Source: Fen-178 sp963722575 (lineage in GTDB: Bacteria > Acidobacteriota > Terriglobia > Bryobacterales > Bryobacteraceae). From it: a stretch of 64,000 nt of DNA. The notes under the pieces were generated by a model, which was not told the origin of the DNA, did not search any database, and worked only from the letters and a program-made list of their open reading frames with translations. A program made the position numbers and the translations under genes. This document shows, piece after piece, positions 16,543-24,533 of this stretch (positions within the stretch are counted from its first letter, which is position 1; every line of letters begins with the position of its first letter). Where the stretch lies: positions 372,001 through 436,000 of the forward strand of contig CAVRNR010000006.1 in assembly GCA_963722575.1 (NCBI GenBank). Reading direction: 5' to 3'.

Positions 16543-17668
16543 CGCTCGGGCCGCTCTCGCCCTGCTGCCCCTGATTGTGTTCGCGCAGCAGAAAGTGACG
16601 CGCGAAGGTGACGCTTGGGTGCGCACGTTCTCCGGCGCCGCCCCCGCCGCGCCCCGTTTGCGGGTGAACGCGCACGGCCCGGTGACGCTCGAAGGCGGTG
16701 TTTCCCCCAACCTGTCCTACCAGGTGAAGGTCAGCGTCAAGACGCGTACCGCCGCCGAGGCGCGGCGCATTCTCGAGCGATATGCCGTGCGATTGGCGCC
16801 GCAGGGCGATTGGCTGGTATTGACCGCGCCTGGCGGCCCGTTCCTGACCGCTGTTTCGGTGAAAGCCCCGCGCCTGGCCGCCGCCGCCGTCTCCACCTCC
16901 GATGGCGCGGTGGATGTACGCGGCATCGATGGCGCCCTGGTTGTCTCGACCGGCGGCGGCGAGTTGTATGTGGACCGCGTTCGCGGCGATTGCAAGCTCT
17001 CCACCGTTGGCGGCGACGTCCGCGTCGGCCAGGTGGATGGATCGCTCGAGTGCTCCTCCGGCGCCGGACGCATCACGGTGGGAACGGTGCGTGGAGAAGC
17101 CGTCCTCACCTCCGAGGGTGGCGACATCGCGGCCACCGAAGTGGGCGGACCGGTGCGCGCGCAAACGCTTGGCGGAGGCATTCATATTGTCAAGGCCGGA
17201 GGCGCCGTGACAGCCACCACCGGTGGAGGCCGCATCGTTGTCGATCAGGCCAACGGAATCGTGATTACCCGCAACCTGGCGGGGCCGGTCGAAGTGGGCG
17301 CCGCCGCTGGCGTCGAGTCCGAATCCGGCGCCGGCGGCGTTCGGCTCGCCAATATCCTGGGCGGCATGCAGGTTTCCACCATGATGGGCAGCATCCTGGC
17401 TAATTTTCTGGGTGGGAAGCCGTCCGATTCCTTCCTGGCCTCCGGCGATGGTGACATAACGGTGCTCATCCCGTCTAACGTGGGTGTGACCATCCGGGCC
17501 GAAAGCGAAATGGCCGATACCCTCCGCCGGATCGTCTCCGAATTCCCTGGAATCCCGGTGCGGAGACAGGGCGCGCACATCGTAGCGGATGGGCCGGTAA
17601 ACGGCGGAGGACCGTTGTTGAGAATCTCCGCCACCCAAGGAACGATTTTCATCAAACGTGAGCGATAG
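16520..17668 (+). CDS. Secreted beta-repeat protein, DUF4097-like
   Basis: The 382-residue product has a signal peptide ending near VFAQQ. From about residue 120 it contains many short beta-strand repeats of the form GGGxIxVxxVxG (for example SSGAGRITVGTVRGEAVL), as in DUF4097 putative adhesin domains that form beta-solenoids. It overlaps the anti-sigma gene by 23 bp, and AAGGA precedes the ATG, so translation is coupled. It is probably an extracytoplasmic surface or envelope protein in the sigma factor's operon. Its function is unknown. Confidence 0.8.
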   Translation: MRRSGLFSARAALALLPLIVFAQQKVTREGDAWVRTFSGAAPAAPRLRVNAHGPVTLEGGVSPNLSYQVKVSVKTRTAAEARRILERYAVRLAPQGDWLVLTAPGGPFLTAVSVKAPRLAAAAVSTSDGAVDVRGIDGALVVSTGGGELYVDRVRGDCKLSTVGGDVRVGQVDGSLECSSGAGRITVGTVRGEAVLTSEGGDIAATEVGGPVRAQTLGGGIHIVKAGGAVTATTGGGRIVVDQANGIVITRNLAGPVEVGAAAGVESESGAGGVRLANILGGMQVSTMMGSILANFLGGKPSDSFLASGDGDITVLIPSNVGVTIRAESEMADTLRRIVSEFPGIPVRRQGAHIVADGPVNGGGPLLRISATQGTIFIKRER

Positions 17669-17678
17669 GAGTTTCTTT

Positions 17679-18473
17679 ATGCGACTGAGTTTCGGAATTG
17701 CCATGGCATGTCTGGCGGCGAGTTTGTCCGCCCAAATCACGGTGCAGCCAGGTGGCTCAAGCTACCTGGGAATTGGCGTCGCCGATATCACCGCCGAGCG
17801 CGCCAAGGCCCTCAACTTGAAAGAGGAGCGCGGCGCGGAAGTCACCAACCTGACCACGGATAGCCCCGCCGCCAAGGCCGGCATCAAGGAAGGCGACGTC
17901 GTGCTCGAGTACGATGGCGCCGCCGTCGAGGGCATCGAACAGCTCACCCGCCTGGTGCGCGAGACTCCCGTCGGCCGCCAGGTGAAGATTTCGGTATGGC
18001 GCAACGGCGCGGCGCAAACCCTGACTGCCACCATCGAGGCGAGAAAGGGCACGGTGATCCGGTCCGATCGCTTCCCGATGGCGACTCCATTTGTCAACCT
18101 GCCCCAGATCGAGCTCCCGCGGTTCCAGATGACCTGGCAGAATCCGGTGCTGGGAATCGAGGGCGAATCGCTGCGCTCCCAAGAGCAGCTCGCGGAGTTC
18201 TTCGGCGTCAAGGATGGCTTGCTGGTGAAGTCGGTGGACAAGAATTCGGCCGCCGAGAAAGCCGGAATCAAGGCCGGCGACGTGGTCGTCAAGGTGGACG
18301 ACTCCGCAGTCTCCAACTCGCAGGAGATCACCAGGGCGTTGCGTGCGTTAGGTTCGAAGAAGACCTTCATCGTGACCGTGGTCCGAAACAAGAAGGAGAT
18401 CCCCCTCACGGTCACCATGGAAGAGCGGGGCGGCGCGGTGCGGTCCGCCGATCCGGTGCGCGAGTGCGAATAA
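17679..18473 (+). CDS. Secreted double-PDZ protein, copy 1
   Basis: The ATG at 17679 follows an AGGAG with 7-nt spacing and gives a signal peptide (MRLSFGIAMACLAASLSAQ). Two PDZ domains follow, at about residues 30-120 (SSYLGIGVADITAERAKALN; AAKAGIKEGDVVLEYDG) and 165-255 (AAEKAGIKAGDVVVKVDDS). No protease domain is fused. PDZ domains of this kind bind exposed C-termini, as in DegS/HtrA signalling, so these may tie the sigma system to misfolded envelope proteins; that link is inference. The neighbouring gene is a tandem duplicate. Confidence 0.85.
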   Translation: MRLSFGIAMACLAASLSAQITVQPGGSSYLGIGVADITAERAKALNLKEERGAEVTNLTTDSPAAKAGIKEGDVVLEYDGAAVEGIEQLTRLVRETPVGRQVKISVWRNGAAQTLTATIEARKGTVIRSDRFPMATPFVNLPQIELPRFQMTWQNPVLGIEGESLRSQEQLAEFFGVKDGLLVKSVDKNSAAEKAGIKAGDVVVKVDDSAVSNSQEITRALRALGSKKTFIVTVVRNKKEIPLTVTMEERGGAVRSADPVRECE

Positions 18474-18509
18474 GGGTCTGAGAGCGCCCACAGCGCCAGG
18501 AGTTTCCGT

Positions 18510-19283
18510 ATGCGGCTGAGTTTCGGAATTGCCATGGCATGTCTGGCGGCGAGTTTGTCCGCCCAAGGCACCCTGCAAGTAGGCGGCTCGAGCTACCTGG
18601 GAATTGGCATCGCGGATATCACCGCCGAGCGCGCCAAGGCCCTCAACTTGAAAGAGGGGCGCGGCGCGGAAGTCACCAGCGTGGCTGTGGAGGGCCCCGC
18701 CTCCAAGGCCGGCATCAGGCAAGGCAACGTCGTGCTCGACTACCAAGGCACTGCCGTCGAGGGCATGGAGCAGCTTACCCGCCTGGTGCGCGAGACTCCC
18801 GTCGGCCGCCAGGTGAAGATTGCCGTGTGGCGCAACGGCGCGCCGCAAACCCTGACTGCCACCATCGAGGCGCGAAAGGGCACGGTGATCCCTTTCCCGG
18901 GAACACCTCCATTTTTCCCCTCGCCCGAGATCGAGATACCGGCGTTCGAGACGACCTTGCGGAGCCCGGTGCTGGGAATCGAGGGCGAATCGCTACGCTC
19001 CGAGGAGCAGCTCGCGGAGTTCTTCGGCGTCAAGGAGGGCGTGCTGGTGAAGCTGGTGCGCAAGAATTCGATCGCCGAGAAAGCCGGCATCAAGGCCGGC
19101 GACGTGGTCGTCAAGGTGGGAGACTCCACGGTTACCACCCCGCGGGAGATCGCCAGGGAGTTGGTCTGGTTAGGTTCGCGGCAGACCTTCACGGTGATCG
19201 TGGTACGTAACAAGAAGGAGATCCCCCTCACCGTTACCTGGGAAGAGCGGGCCGGCGCCGTGTCTGCGGCCCTCCAGTGCTGA
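18510..19283 (+). CDS. Secreted double-PDZ protein, copy 2 (tandem duplicate)
   Basis: This 257-residue paralogue has a signal peptide identical to copy 1 at protein level and almost identical DNA across the ribosome site and first 16 codons. It again carries two PDZ domains (SSYLGIGIADITAERAKALN; SIAEKAGIKAGDVVVKVGDS). The linker between the domains and the second ligand groove differ most, so the two copies may bind different peptides. It is 36 bp downstream of copy 1 and closes the sigma operon. A double-hairpin repeat follows 12 bp after its stop. Confidence 0.85.
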   Translation: MRLSFGIAMACLAASLSAQGTLQVGGSSYLGIGIADITAERAKALNLKEGRGAEVTSVAVEGPASKAGIRQGNVVLDYQGTAVEGMEQLTRLVRETPVGRQVKIAVWRNGAPQTLTATIEARKGTVIPFPGTPPFFPSPEIEIPAFETTLRSPVLGIEGESLRSEEQLAEFFGVKEGVLVKLVRKNSIAEKAGIKAGDVVVKVGDSTVTTPREIARELVWLGSRQTFTVIVVRNKKEIPLTVTWEERAGAVSAALQC

Positions 19284-19294
19284 CCCGCCCGAAG

Positions 19295-19338
19295 GTGGGG
19301 CAGGATTGTATCCTGCGCGCCGGTTTTCAACCGGCGCC
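19295..19338 (+). repeat. Double-hairpin repeat, copy 5
   Basis: GTGGGGCAGG leads into hairpin 1 with an ATTGTAT centre and hairpin 2 (GCCGGTTTTCAACCGGC). It sits just after the PDZ gene stop and could act as a 3' end structure. Confidence 0.8.
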
Positions 19339-19482
19339 GGTCGGCCTCTTTACAACCGATCCAGCCAGGTCGCCAACCCGCCCCACACTCCAGGTTGCGG
19401 TCCCGCGCCGCTACCGGCAACGCCTCCGGTGCATCCGCCGACCCCAACCAGCGCCGCGGCTTCTCCGCGGGCATCCACCGAA

Positions 19483-19512
19483 TTGGGTATCGGGTCCGCA
19501 ACTCGCTATACT
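19483..19512 (+). promoter_or_regulatory. Promoter of GH28 gene 1
   Basis: TTGGGT (19483-19488) and TATACT (19507-19512) are 18 bp apart, 31 bp before the start codon. The spacer CGGGTCCGCAACTCGC is identical in front of the second GH28 gene, which supports it as a functional promoter. Confidence 0.65.
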
Positions 19513-19543
19513 TTCGTTTTGGTCGTTTTTCGGGAGCGGACCT

Positions 19544-21304
19544 ATGTCAAGTGATAATCTACGTCGAGAGTTTTTGAAGCGCGCCGGCGCGGGACTGGCC
19601 GGAACTGGCCTGGCCTTTCAGGCAGGACAAGGAATGGCGCACGCCGCCGGGAACCCGCCGGGCACGGGTTTCTACGACGTGCGAGCGTTTGGCGCCACGG
19701 GCGACGGCAAAACGATTGACTCGCCGGCGGTCAACAAGGCCATCGAAGCGGCCAGCGCCGCGGGCGGCGGAACAGTCCTGTTTCCGGCCGGCAATTACCT
19801 GTGCTATTCCATCCATCTAAAAAGCGACATCTCGCTCTACCTCGATGCCGGAGCGACCATCATTGCGGCCGACCCTCCCGCCCAAGGCGCCGGCGGCGGA
19901 TTCGACCCGGCCGAGCCCAACGAATGGGACAAATACCAGGATTTCGGCCACAGCCACTTCCACAACAGTCTCATTTGGGGCGAAGGGCTGGGCAACATCG
20001 CCATTCTCGGCGAAGGGCGCATCTGGGGCCGATCGCTCAGCAAGGGCATGGGCGCCGAGATTCCGGGCGTGGGCAACAAATCCATCAGCCTCAAGAACTG
20101 CCATAACGTGTTGCTGCGCGATTTCTCCATCCTGCATGGCGGGCACTTCGGTATTCTCGCCACCGGCATCGACAACTTCACGCTCGACAATCTGAAGATC
20201 GACACTAATCGCGACGGCATGGATGTGGATTGCTGCCGCAACGTACGCATCTCCAACTGCTACGTGAATTCGCCGTGGGACGATGGCATCTGCCTGAAGG
20301 CCGACCACGCGCTGGGCTCCTCCAAGCAGACCGAATTCGTCACCATCACCAACTGCTACGTCAGCGGCTGCTGGGAAGAAGGGACGATGCTGGACGGCAC
20401 CTACAAGAAGTTCGCGGCGGATGTTCGGGGCGTCTCGCGCACGGGGCGCATCAAGTTCGGGACGGAATCCGACGGCGGTTTCCGCAACATCACCATTTCG
20501 AATTGCGTGTTCGAGGGGTGCCAGGGGCTGGCGCTGGAAAGCGTGGACGGGGCCATCCTGGAAGACATCACGGTGACCAACATTTCCATGCGCGACATCG
20601 CGAGCTCGCCCATTTTCCTGCGATTGGGCGATCGCATGCGCGCGCCGGAAGGGAGGCCCATCGGCACCCTGAAGCGCGTCATCATCAGCAACATTGTCTG
20701 CTCCGGCTCGATGCCGAAACTGGGATCGATCATCAGCGGGATTCCAGGCCACTATATCGAAGACGTCAAGATCAGCAATGTCCAGGTGTTGCACGAGGGC
20801 GGTGGAACCAAAGAGGATGCCGCCTATCAGCCTCCGGAGTACGAGGACATGTACCCCGAGCCGACCATGTTCGTCATGCCCGCGCGGGGAAGAGGAGCCG
20901 GCAACGGCCGTGCCGCTAACGGTCAGTTTGTTCCCGAAGGGCAGGGGCGGGGACCCGCCGGCAGAGGCCCGGCGCCCGGCCAGCAGCCAGGCGGCAGGGG
21001 CCCCGGCGGACGAGGCCCCGGTGGGCCGCCGCCAGTCATGCACAGCATGCCTTCGCAGGGATTCTACATCCGGCACGTGAAGGGCATTCAGTTCGACAAC
21101 ATTGAAATCAAGGCTGAGAAGGAAGACCAGCGGCCGGAGTTCGTGTTGGACGACGTCCAGGGAGCGGACTTCTTCCGCATCAAGGGCTCCCGCGCGCCTG
21201 GCGTGCCGGTCTTCGCCCTGCACGATGTTTCGGATTTCGACGTGCACATGTGCGACGGAGTGCCGGATACGCAACTGGCGAAAGTCGACCAGAAGACGAT
21301 CTGA
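19544..21304 (+). CDS. Tat-exported GH28 pectinase-like protein, copy 1
   Basis: The 586-residue product begins with a twin-arginine signal (RREFLKRAGAG) and ends it near MAHAAG. A pectate-lyase/GH28 beta-helix follows (FYDVRAFGATGDGKTIDS). GH28 catalytic acids are visible: Asp224 in NRDGMD and the pair Asp246-Asp247 in WDDGICLKA, plus RIK at about 302-304. The usual GHG histidine is replaced around GCWEEG. The family hydrolyses galacturonan or rhamnogalacturonan in plant pectin. A Gly/Pro/Arg-rich segment of about 60 residues interrupts the C-terminal part (about 446-505). The start is the ATG at 19544 after GGGAG. Confidence 0.88.
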   Translation: MSSDNLRREFLKRAGAGLAGTGLAFQAGQGMAHAAGNPPGTGFYDVRAFGATGDGKTIDSPAVNKAIEAASAAGGGTVLFPAGNYLCYSIHLKSDISLYLDAGATIIAADPPAQGAGGGFDPAEPNEWDKYQDFGHSHFHNSLIWGEGLGNIAILGEGRIWGRSLSKGMGAEIPGVGNKSISLKNCHNVLLRDFSILHGGHFGILATGIDNFTLDNLKIDTNRDGMDVDCCRNVRISNCYVNSPWDDGICLKADHALGSSKQTEFVTITNCYVSGCWEEGTMLDGTYKKFAADVRGVSRTGRIKFGTESDGGFRNITISNCVFEGCQGLALESVDGAILEDITVTNISMRDIASSPIFLRLGDRMRAPEGRPIGTLKRVIISNIVCSGSMPKLGSIISGIPGHYIEDVKISNVQVLHEGGGTKEDAAYQPPEYEDMYPEPTMFVMPARGRGAGNGRAANGQFVPEGQGRGPAGRGPAPGQQPGGRGPGGRGPGGPPPVMHSMPSQGFYIRHVKGIQFDNIEIKAEKEDQRPEFVLDDVQGADFFRIKGSRAPGVPVFALHDVSDFDVHMCDGVPDTQLAKVDQKTI

Positions 21305-21325
21305 CCGCCGCCTCAGTCCGTCTTG

Positions 21326-21367
21326 GTGGGGCATGCTTTAGCTTGCCCTGGGGCCCGCTTGCGGGCC
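21326..21367 (+). repeat. Degenerate double-hairpin repeat, copy 6
   Basis: GTGGGGCATGCTTTAGCTTGCC is a diverged first hairpin, and GGCCCGCTTGCGGGCC is a strong second hairpin. It lies 22 bp after the stop of the first GH28 gene, as copy 5 lies after the PDZ gene. Confidence 0.55.
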
Positions 21368-21384
21368 ATTCTTCCACGACCAGA

Positions 21385-21414
21385 TTCGGAATCGGGTCCG
21401 CAACTCGCTATAAT
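21385..21414 (+). promoter_or_regulatory. Promoter of GH28 gene 2
   Basis: TTCGGA (21385-21390) and TATAAT (21409-21414) are separated by an 18-bp spacer that shares 16 bases with the promoter of the first copy. The start codon is 31 bp downstream, as in copy 1. Confidence 0.65.
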
Positions 21415-21444
21415 TTTGTTTGGTTCTTCTTCGGGAGTGGACCT

Positions 21445-23181
21445 ATGTCAACTGAGAATCTACGTCGAGAGTTTTTGAAGCGCGCCGGCGCGGGACTGGC
21501 CGGAACTGGCCTGGCCTTTCAGGCAGGACAAGGAATGGCGCACGCCGCCGGGAACCCGCCGGGCACGGGTTTCTACGACGTGCGAGCGTTTGGCGCCACG
21601 GGCGACGGCAAAACGATTGACTCGCCGGCGGTCAACAAGGCCATCGAAGCGGCCAGCGCCGCGGGCGGCGGAACAGTCCTGTTTCCGGCCGGCAATTACC
21701 TGTGCTATTCCATCCGCCTCAAGAACGACATCTCGCTCTACCTCGATGCCGGAGCGACCATCATTGCGGCCGACCCTCCCACGCAGGGCGGCGGCGGGTT
21801 CGACCCGGCTGAGCCCAACGAATGGGACAAGTACCAGGATTTCGGCCACAGCCACTTCCACAACAGTCTCATTTGGGGCGACGGAATTGGCAACATCGCC
21901 ATTTTCGGCGACGGGCGCATCTGGGGCCGGTCGCTCAGCCGGGGCTTGGGCGCCCAGACGCCGGGCATGGGCAACAAGTCGATCAGCCTCAAGGCCTGCC
22001 ATAACGTGCTGCTGCGCGATTTTTCCATCCTCAAAGGCGGCCATTTCGGCATTCTCGCCACCGGCATCGACAACTTGACGATCGACAATCTGAAGATCGA
22101 CACCGACCGCGACGGCATGGACATCGATTGCTGCCGCAACGTCCGCATCTCCAACTGCTACGTGAATTCCCCGGCCGACGATGGCATCTGTCTGAAGGCC
22201 GACCACGCGCTGGGCACTTCCAAGCAGACCGAATTCGTCACCATCGCCAACTGCTACGTCAGCGGCTGCTGGGAATTAGGCACGCTGCTCGATGGCACCT
22301 ACAAGAGGGCGCGCGTTGGGGGCACCGGACGCATCAAGTTCGGGACCGAATCCGACGGCGGCTTCCGCAATATCACGATATCGAACTGCGTATTCGAGGG
22401 GTGCCAGGGCCTGGCGCTCGAAACTGTCGACGGGGCCATCCTGGAGGACATCACGGTGACCAACATTTCGATGCGGGATATCATCAGCGCGCCCATTTTC
22501 CTGCGATTGGGCGATCGCATGCGCGCGCCGGAAGGGCGGCCCATCGGTACCCTGAAGCGCGTGATCATCAGCAACATTGTGTGCTCCGGCTGCTCTCCAA
22601 GGCTGGGCTCGGTCATCAGCGGGATTCCGGGGCACTATATCGAGGATGTGAAGATCAGCAATGTCCAGGTGCTGCACGCAGGCGGCGGAACCAAAGAGGA
22701 TGCCGCCTTCCAGCCGCTGGAAGCCGAGGACGTGTATCCGGAGCCGGGCATGTTCCTTTCGGAATCGCGACACGGCAACGGCCGTGGGCCGAACGGTCAA
22801 TTTGTTCCCGAAGGGCAGGGGCGGGGCGCCGCCGGCGGCAGAGGCCCGGCGCCCGGCCAGCAACCGGGTGGCAGAGGACCAGGCGGAAGAGCCCCCGGCG
22901 GGCCGCCGCCGGTTATGCACAGCATGCCTTCGCAAGGCTTCTACGTGCGGCACGTGAAGGGCATACAGTTCGACAACATTGATATCAAGGCCGAGAAGGA
23001 AGATCAGCGGCCGGAATTCGTGTTGGACGACGTTCAAGGGGCGGATTTCTTCCGCATCAAGGGGTCCCGCGCGCCTGGCGTGCCGGTATTCGCGCTCAAC
23101 AACGTTTCGGATTTCGACGTGCACATGTGCGCCGGCGTGCCGGATACGGAGTTGGCGAAAGTCGATAAGAAGACATTGTAA
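21445..23181 (+). CDS. Tat-exported GH28 pectinase-like protein, copy 2 (tandem duplicate)
   Basis: This 578-residue paralogue shares the Tat signal, the beta-helix and the catalytic Asp pattern (DRDGMD, ADDGICLKA) with copy 1. About 260 bp of the 5' coding sequence (from about 21455 to 21715) are identical to copy 1, while the rest carries scattered differences and small indels, for example in the loop after LLDGTYK. That contrast suggests recent gene conversion. The Gly/Pro/Arg-rich insert is present but different in detail. It has its own promoter, so the two may be expressed separately. Confidence 0.88.
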   Translation: MSTENLRREFLKRAGAGLAGTGLAFQAGQGMAHAAGNPPGTGFYDVRAFGATGDGKTIDSPAVNKAIEAASAAGGGTVLFPAGNYLCYSIRLKNDISLYLDAGATIIAADPPTQGGGGFDPAEPNEWDKYQDFGHSHFHNSLIWGDGIGNIAIFGDGRIWGRSLSRGLGAQTPGMGNKSISLKACHNVLLRDFSILKGGHFGILATGIDNLTIDNLKIDTDRDGMDIDCCRNVRISNCYVNSPADDGICLKADHALGTSKQTEFVTIANCYVSGCWELGTLLDGTYKRARVGGTGRIKFGTESDGGFRNITISNCVFEGCQGLALETVDGAILEDITVTNISMRDIISAPIFLRLGDRMRAPEGRPIGTLKRVIISNIVCSGCSPRLGSVISGIPGHYIEDVKISNVQVLHAGGGTKEDAAFQPLEAEDVYPEPGMFLSESRHGNGRGPNGQFVPEGQGRGAAGGRGPAPGQQPGGRGPGGRAPGGPPPVMHSMPSQGFYVRHVKGIQFDNIDIKAEKEDQRPEFVLDDVQGADFFRIKGSRAPGVPVFALNNVSDFDVHMCAGVPDTELAKVDKKTL

Positions 23182-23185
23182 GTGG

Positions 23186-23205
23186 GACAGACGCTTTCGT
23201 CTGTC
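23186..23205 (+). terminator. Hairpin between GH28 gene 2 and the dehydrogenase operon
   Basis: GACAGACG and CGTCTGTC pair around a CTTT loop 4 bp after the stop codon. There is no T-run, so it may be an mRNA end-stabilising hairpin or a degenerate member of the GGGGACAGACGC repeat family rather than a classical terminator. Confidence 0.45.
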
Positions 23206-23246
23206 AACCCGCGGTCTGTTGAAATTTGAAGGAGGCCGATCGGTAA

Positions 23247-24533
23247 ATGGCGATTCCCGTTGAAGTGCCGAAGCTTGGCAACACCGTAGAAGAGTGTCTC
23301 ATCGCGAAATGGCGTAAGCACAAAGGAGAGCAAGTCTCCGCCGGAGAAGTGGTGGCGGAGATCGAGACCGACAAGGCCACCTTTGAAGTGACCGCTCCCG
23401 CCGACGGCACCATTCTCGAGACGTTCTTCGACGAAGGCGCCCTGGTACCGGTGTTCACCAACCTTTTTGTCATCGGCGAAGCGGGTGAAAGCGCTGATGC
23501 CTTCCGCCCTCAGGGAGCCGCCGCGCCGGCAGCCAAGGAGCCCGCCCCCGCCGCAACACCCGAGACGCCGAAGGCCGACCGCCAACCGCCCCGCCCGGCG
23601 CCGCCCGCGTCGTCCGGACCCCTCAGCCCCCGCGCCAGGCGCTTTGCCGCGGAACACGACTTCCATCCCGCCGCCGTCACCGGTTCCGGCCCCGCCGGCC
23701 GGGTTCTCGAAGAGGACCTGCGCCAGCAGTTCTACGAATCGCCGCGCGTCTCCTCTTTGGCGAACAAGCGCATCGCGGAGGGCATGGAGATTGGCGGCGA
23801 GGGTTCGGGCACCGGCGGCATGGTGCTTTCGAGCGACTTGGTTCCGCCGGGTCCGCCCGCCACCCGCATGTCCGGCATCCGCACAACCATTGCCCGCCGC
23901 ATGCGCGAGTCGCTGGCTACCACCGCGCAGTATACGCTCCATACTTCGGCCAACGCCGGCGGCCTGCTCCTGCTGCGCGCCAAGATCAAGGCCTCCACCG
24001 GCGTGCCGGATATCAATATCAACGACCTGGTGACGTTCTGCGCTATCCAGGCGCTGCTCGCTGTCCCCGATGTGAACGTCGAGTTCATCGACGGCAAAGT
24101 TTACAAGCACCGCGAGGTTCATATCGGGTTTGCCTGCGACACGCCGCGCGGATTGATGGTTCCCGTGGTCCGCGATGCGCATACGCTCACCGCCGGCCAG
24201 CTTTCCGTGAAGATGAAAGAGCTCACCGCGCAAGCCGTGAAAGGCACCGTTTCCCCGGATGACTTATCCGGCGGAACCTTCACCGTCAGCAACCTCGGCG
24301 GCTTGGGAATCGAGTCGTTTACGCCGGTGCTCAACCCGCCGCAAGTGGCGATTCTGGGCGTGGATTCCATTCAACTCAAGCCCGTCCGCCGCGAGGGCAG
24401 AATCGAATTCATCGATGCCATCGGACTCTCCATCACCTTCGACCACCAGGTGATCGATGGCGCGCCCGGCGCGAGATTTCTAAAAGTGGTCAAGGAGAAA
24501 ATCGAGAACGTGGAGTCGATATGTACGATCTAA
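23247..24533 (+). CDS. 2-oxoacid dehydrogenase E2, dihydrolipoyl acyltransferase
   Basis: The 428-residue product has one N-terminal lipoyl domain with the lipoylated Lys43 in ETDKATFEV. A Pro/Ala linker follows, then a peripheral-subunit-binding domain (LSPRARRFAAEHDF, with GPAGRVLEEDL) at about 128-165, then the catalytic domain. The active-site motif is FDHQVIDGAPG, with His400 and Asp404. It moves the acyl group to CoA in the pyruvate or branched-chain dehydrogenase complex. A perfect AAGGAGG lies 11 nt before the ATG. It overlaps the E3 gene by 13 bp. The PSBD region has an extra 35-residue insertion before the catalytic core. Confidence 0.93.
   Translation: MAIPVEVPKLGNTVEECLIAKWRKHKGEQVSAGEVVAEIETDKATFEVTAPADGTILETFFDEGALVPVFTNLFVIGEAGESADAFRPQGAAAPAAKEPAPAATPETPKADRQPPRPAPPASSGPLSPRARRFAAEHDFHPAAVTGSGPAGRVLEEDLRQQFYESPRVSSLANKRIAEGMEIGGEGSGTGGMVLSSDLVPPGPPATRMSGIRTTIARRMRESLATTAQYTLHTSANAGGLLLLRAKIKASTGVPDININDLVTFCAIQALLAVPDVNVEFIDGKVYKHREVHIGFACDTPRGLMVPVVRDAHTLTAGQLSVKMKELTAQAVKGTVSPDDLSGGTFTVSNLGGLGIESFTPVLNPPQVAILGVDSIQLKPVRREGRIEFIDAIGLSITFDHQVIDGAPGARFLKVVKEKIENVESICTI

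Noticed and set aside
19817..21334. A 505-codon minus-strand frame opposite the first GH28 gene
   Set aside because: The same mirror frame occurs opposite the second copy, as expected from duplication of the real gene. It has no motif of its own.
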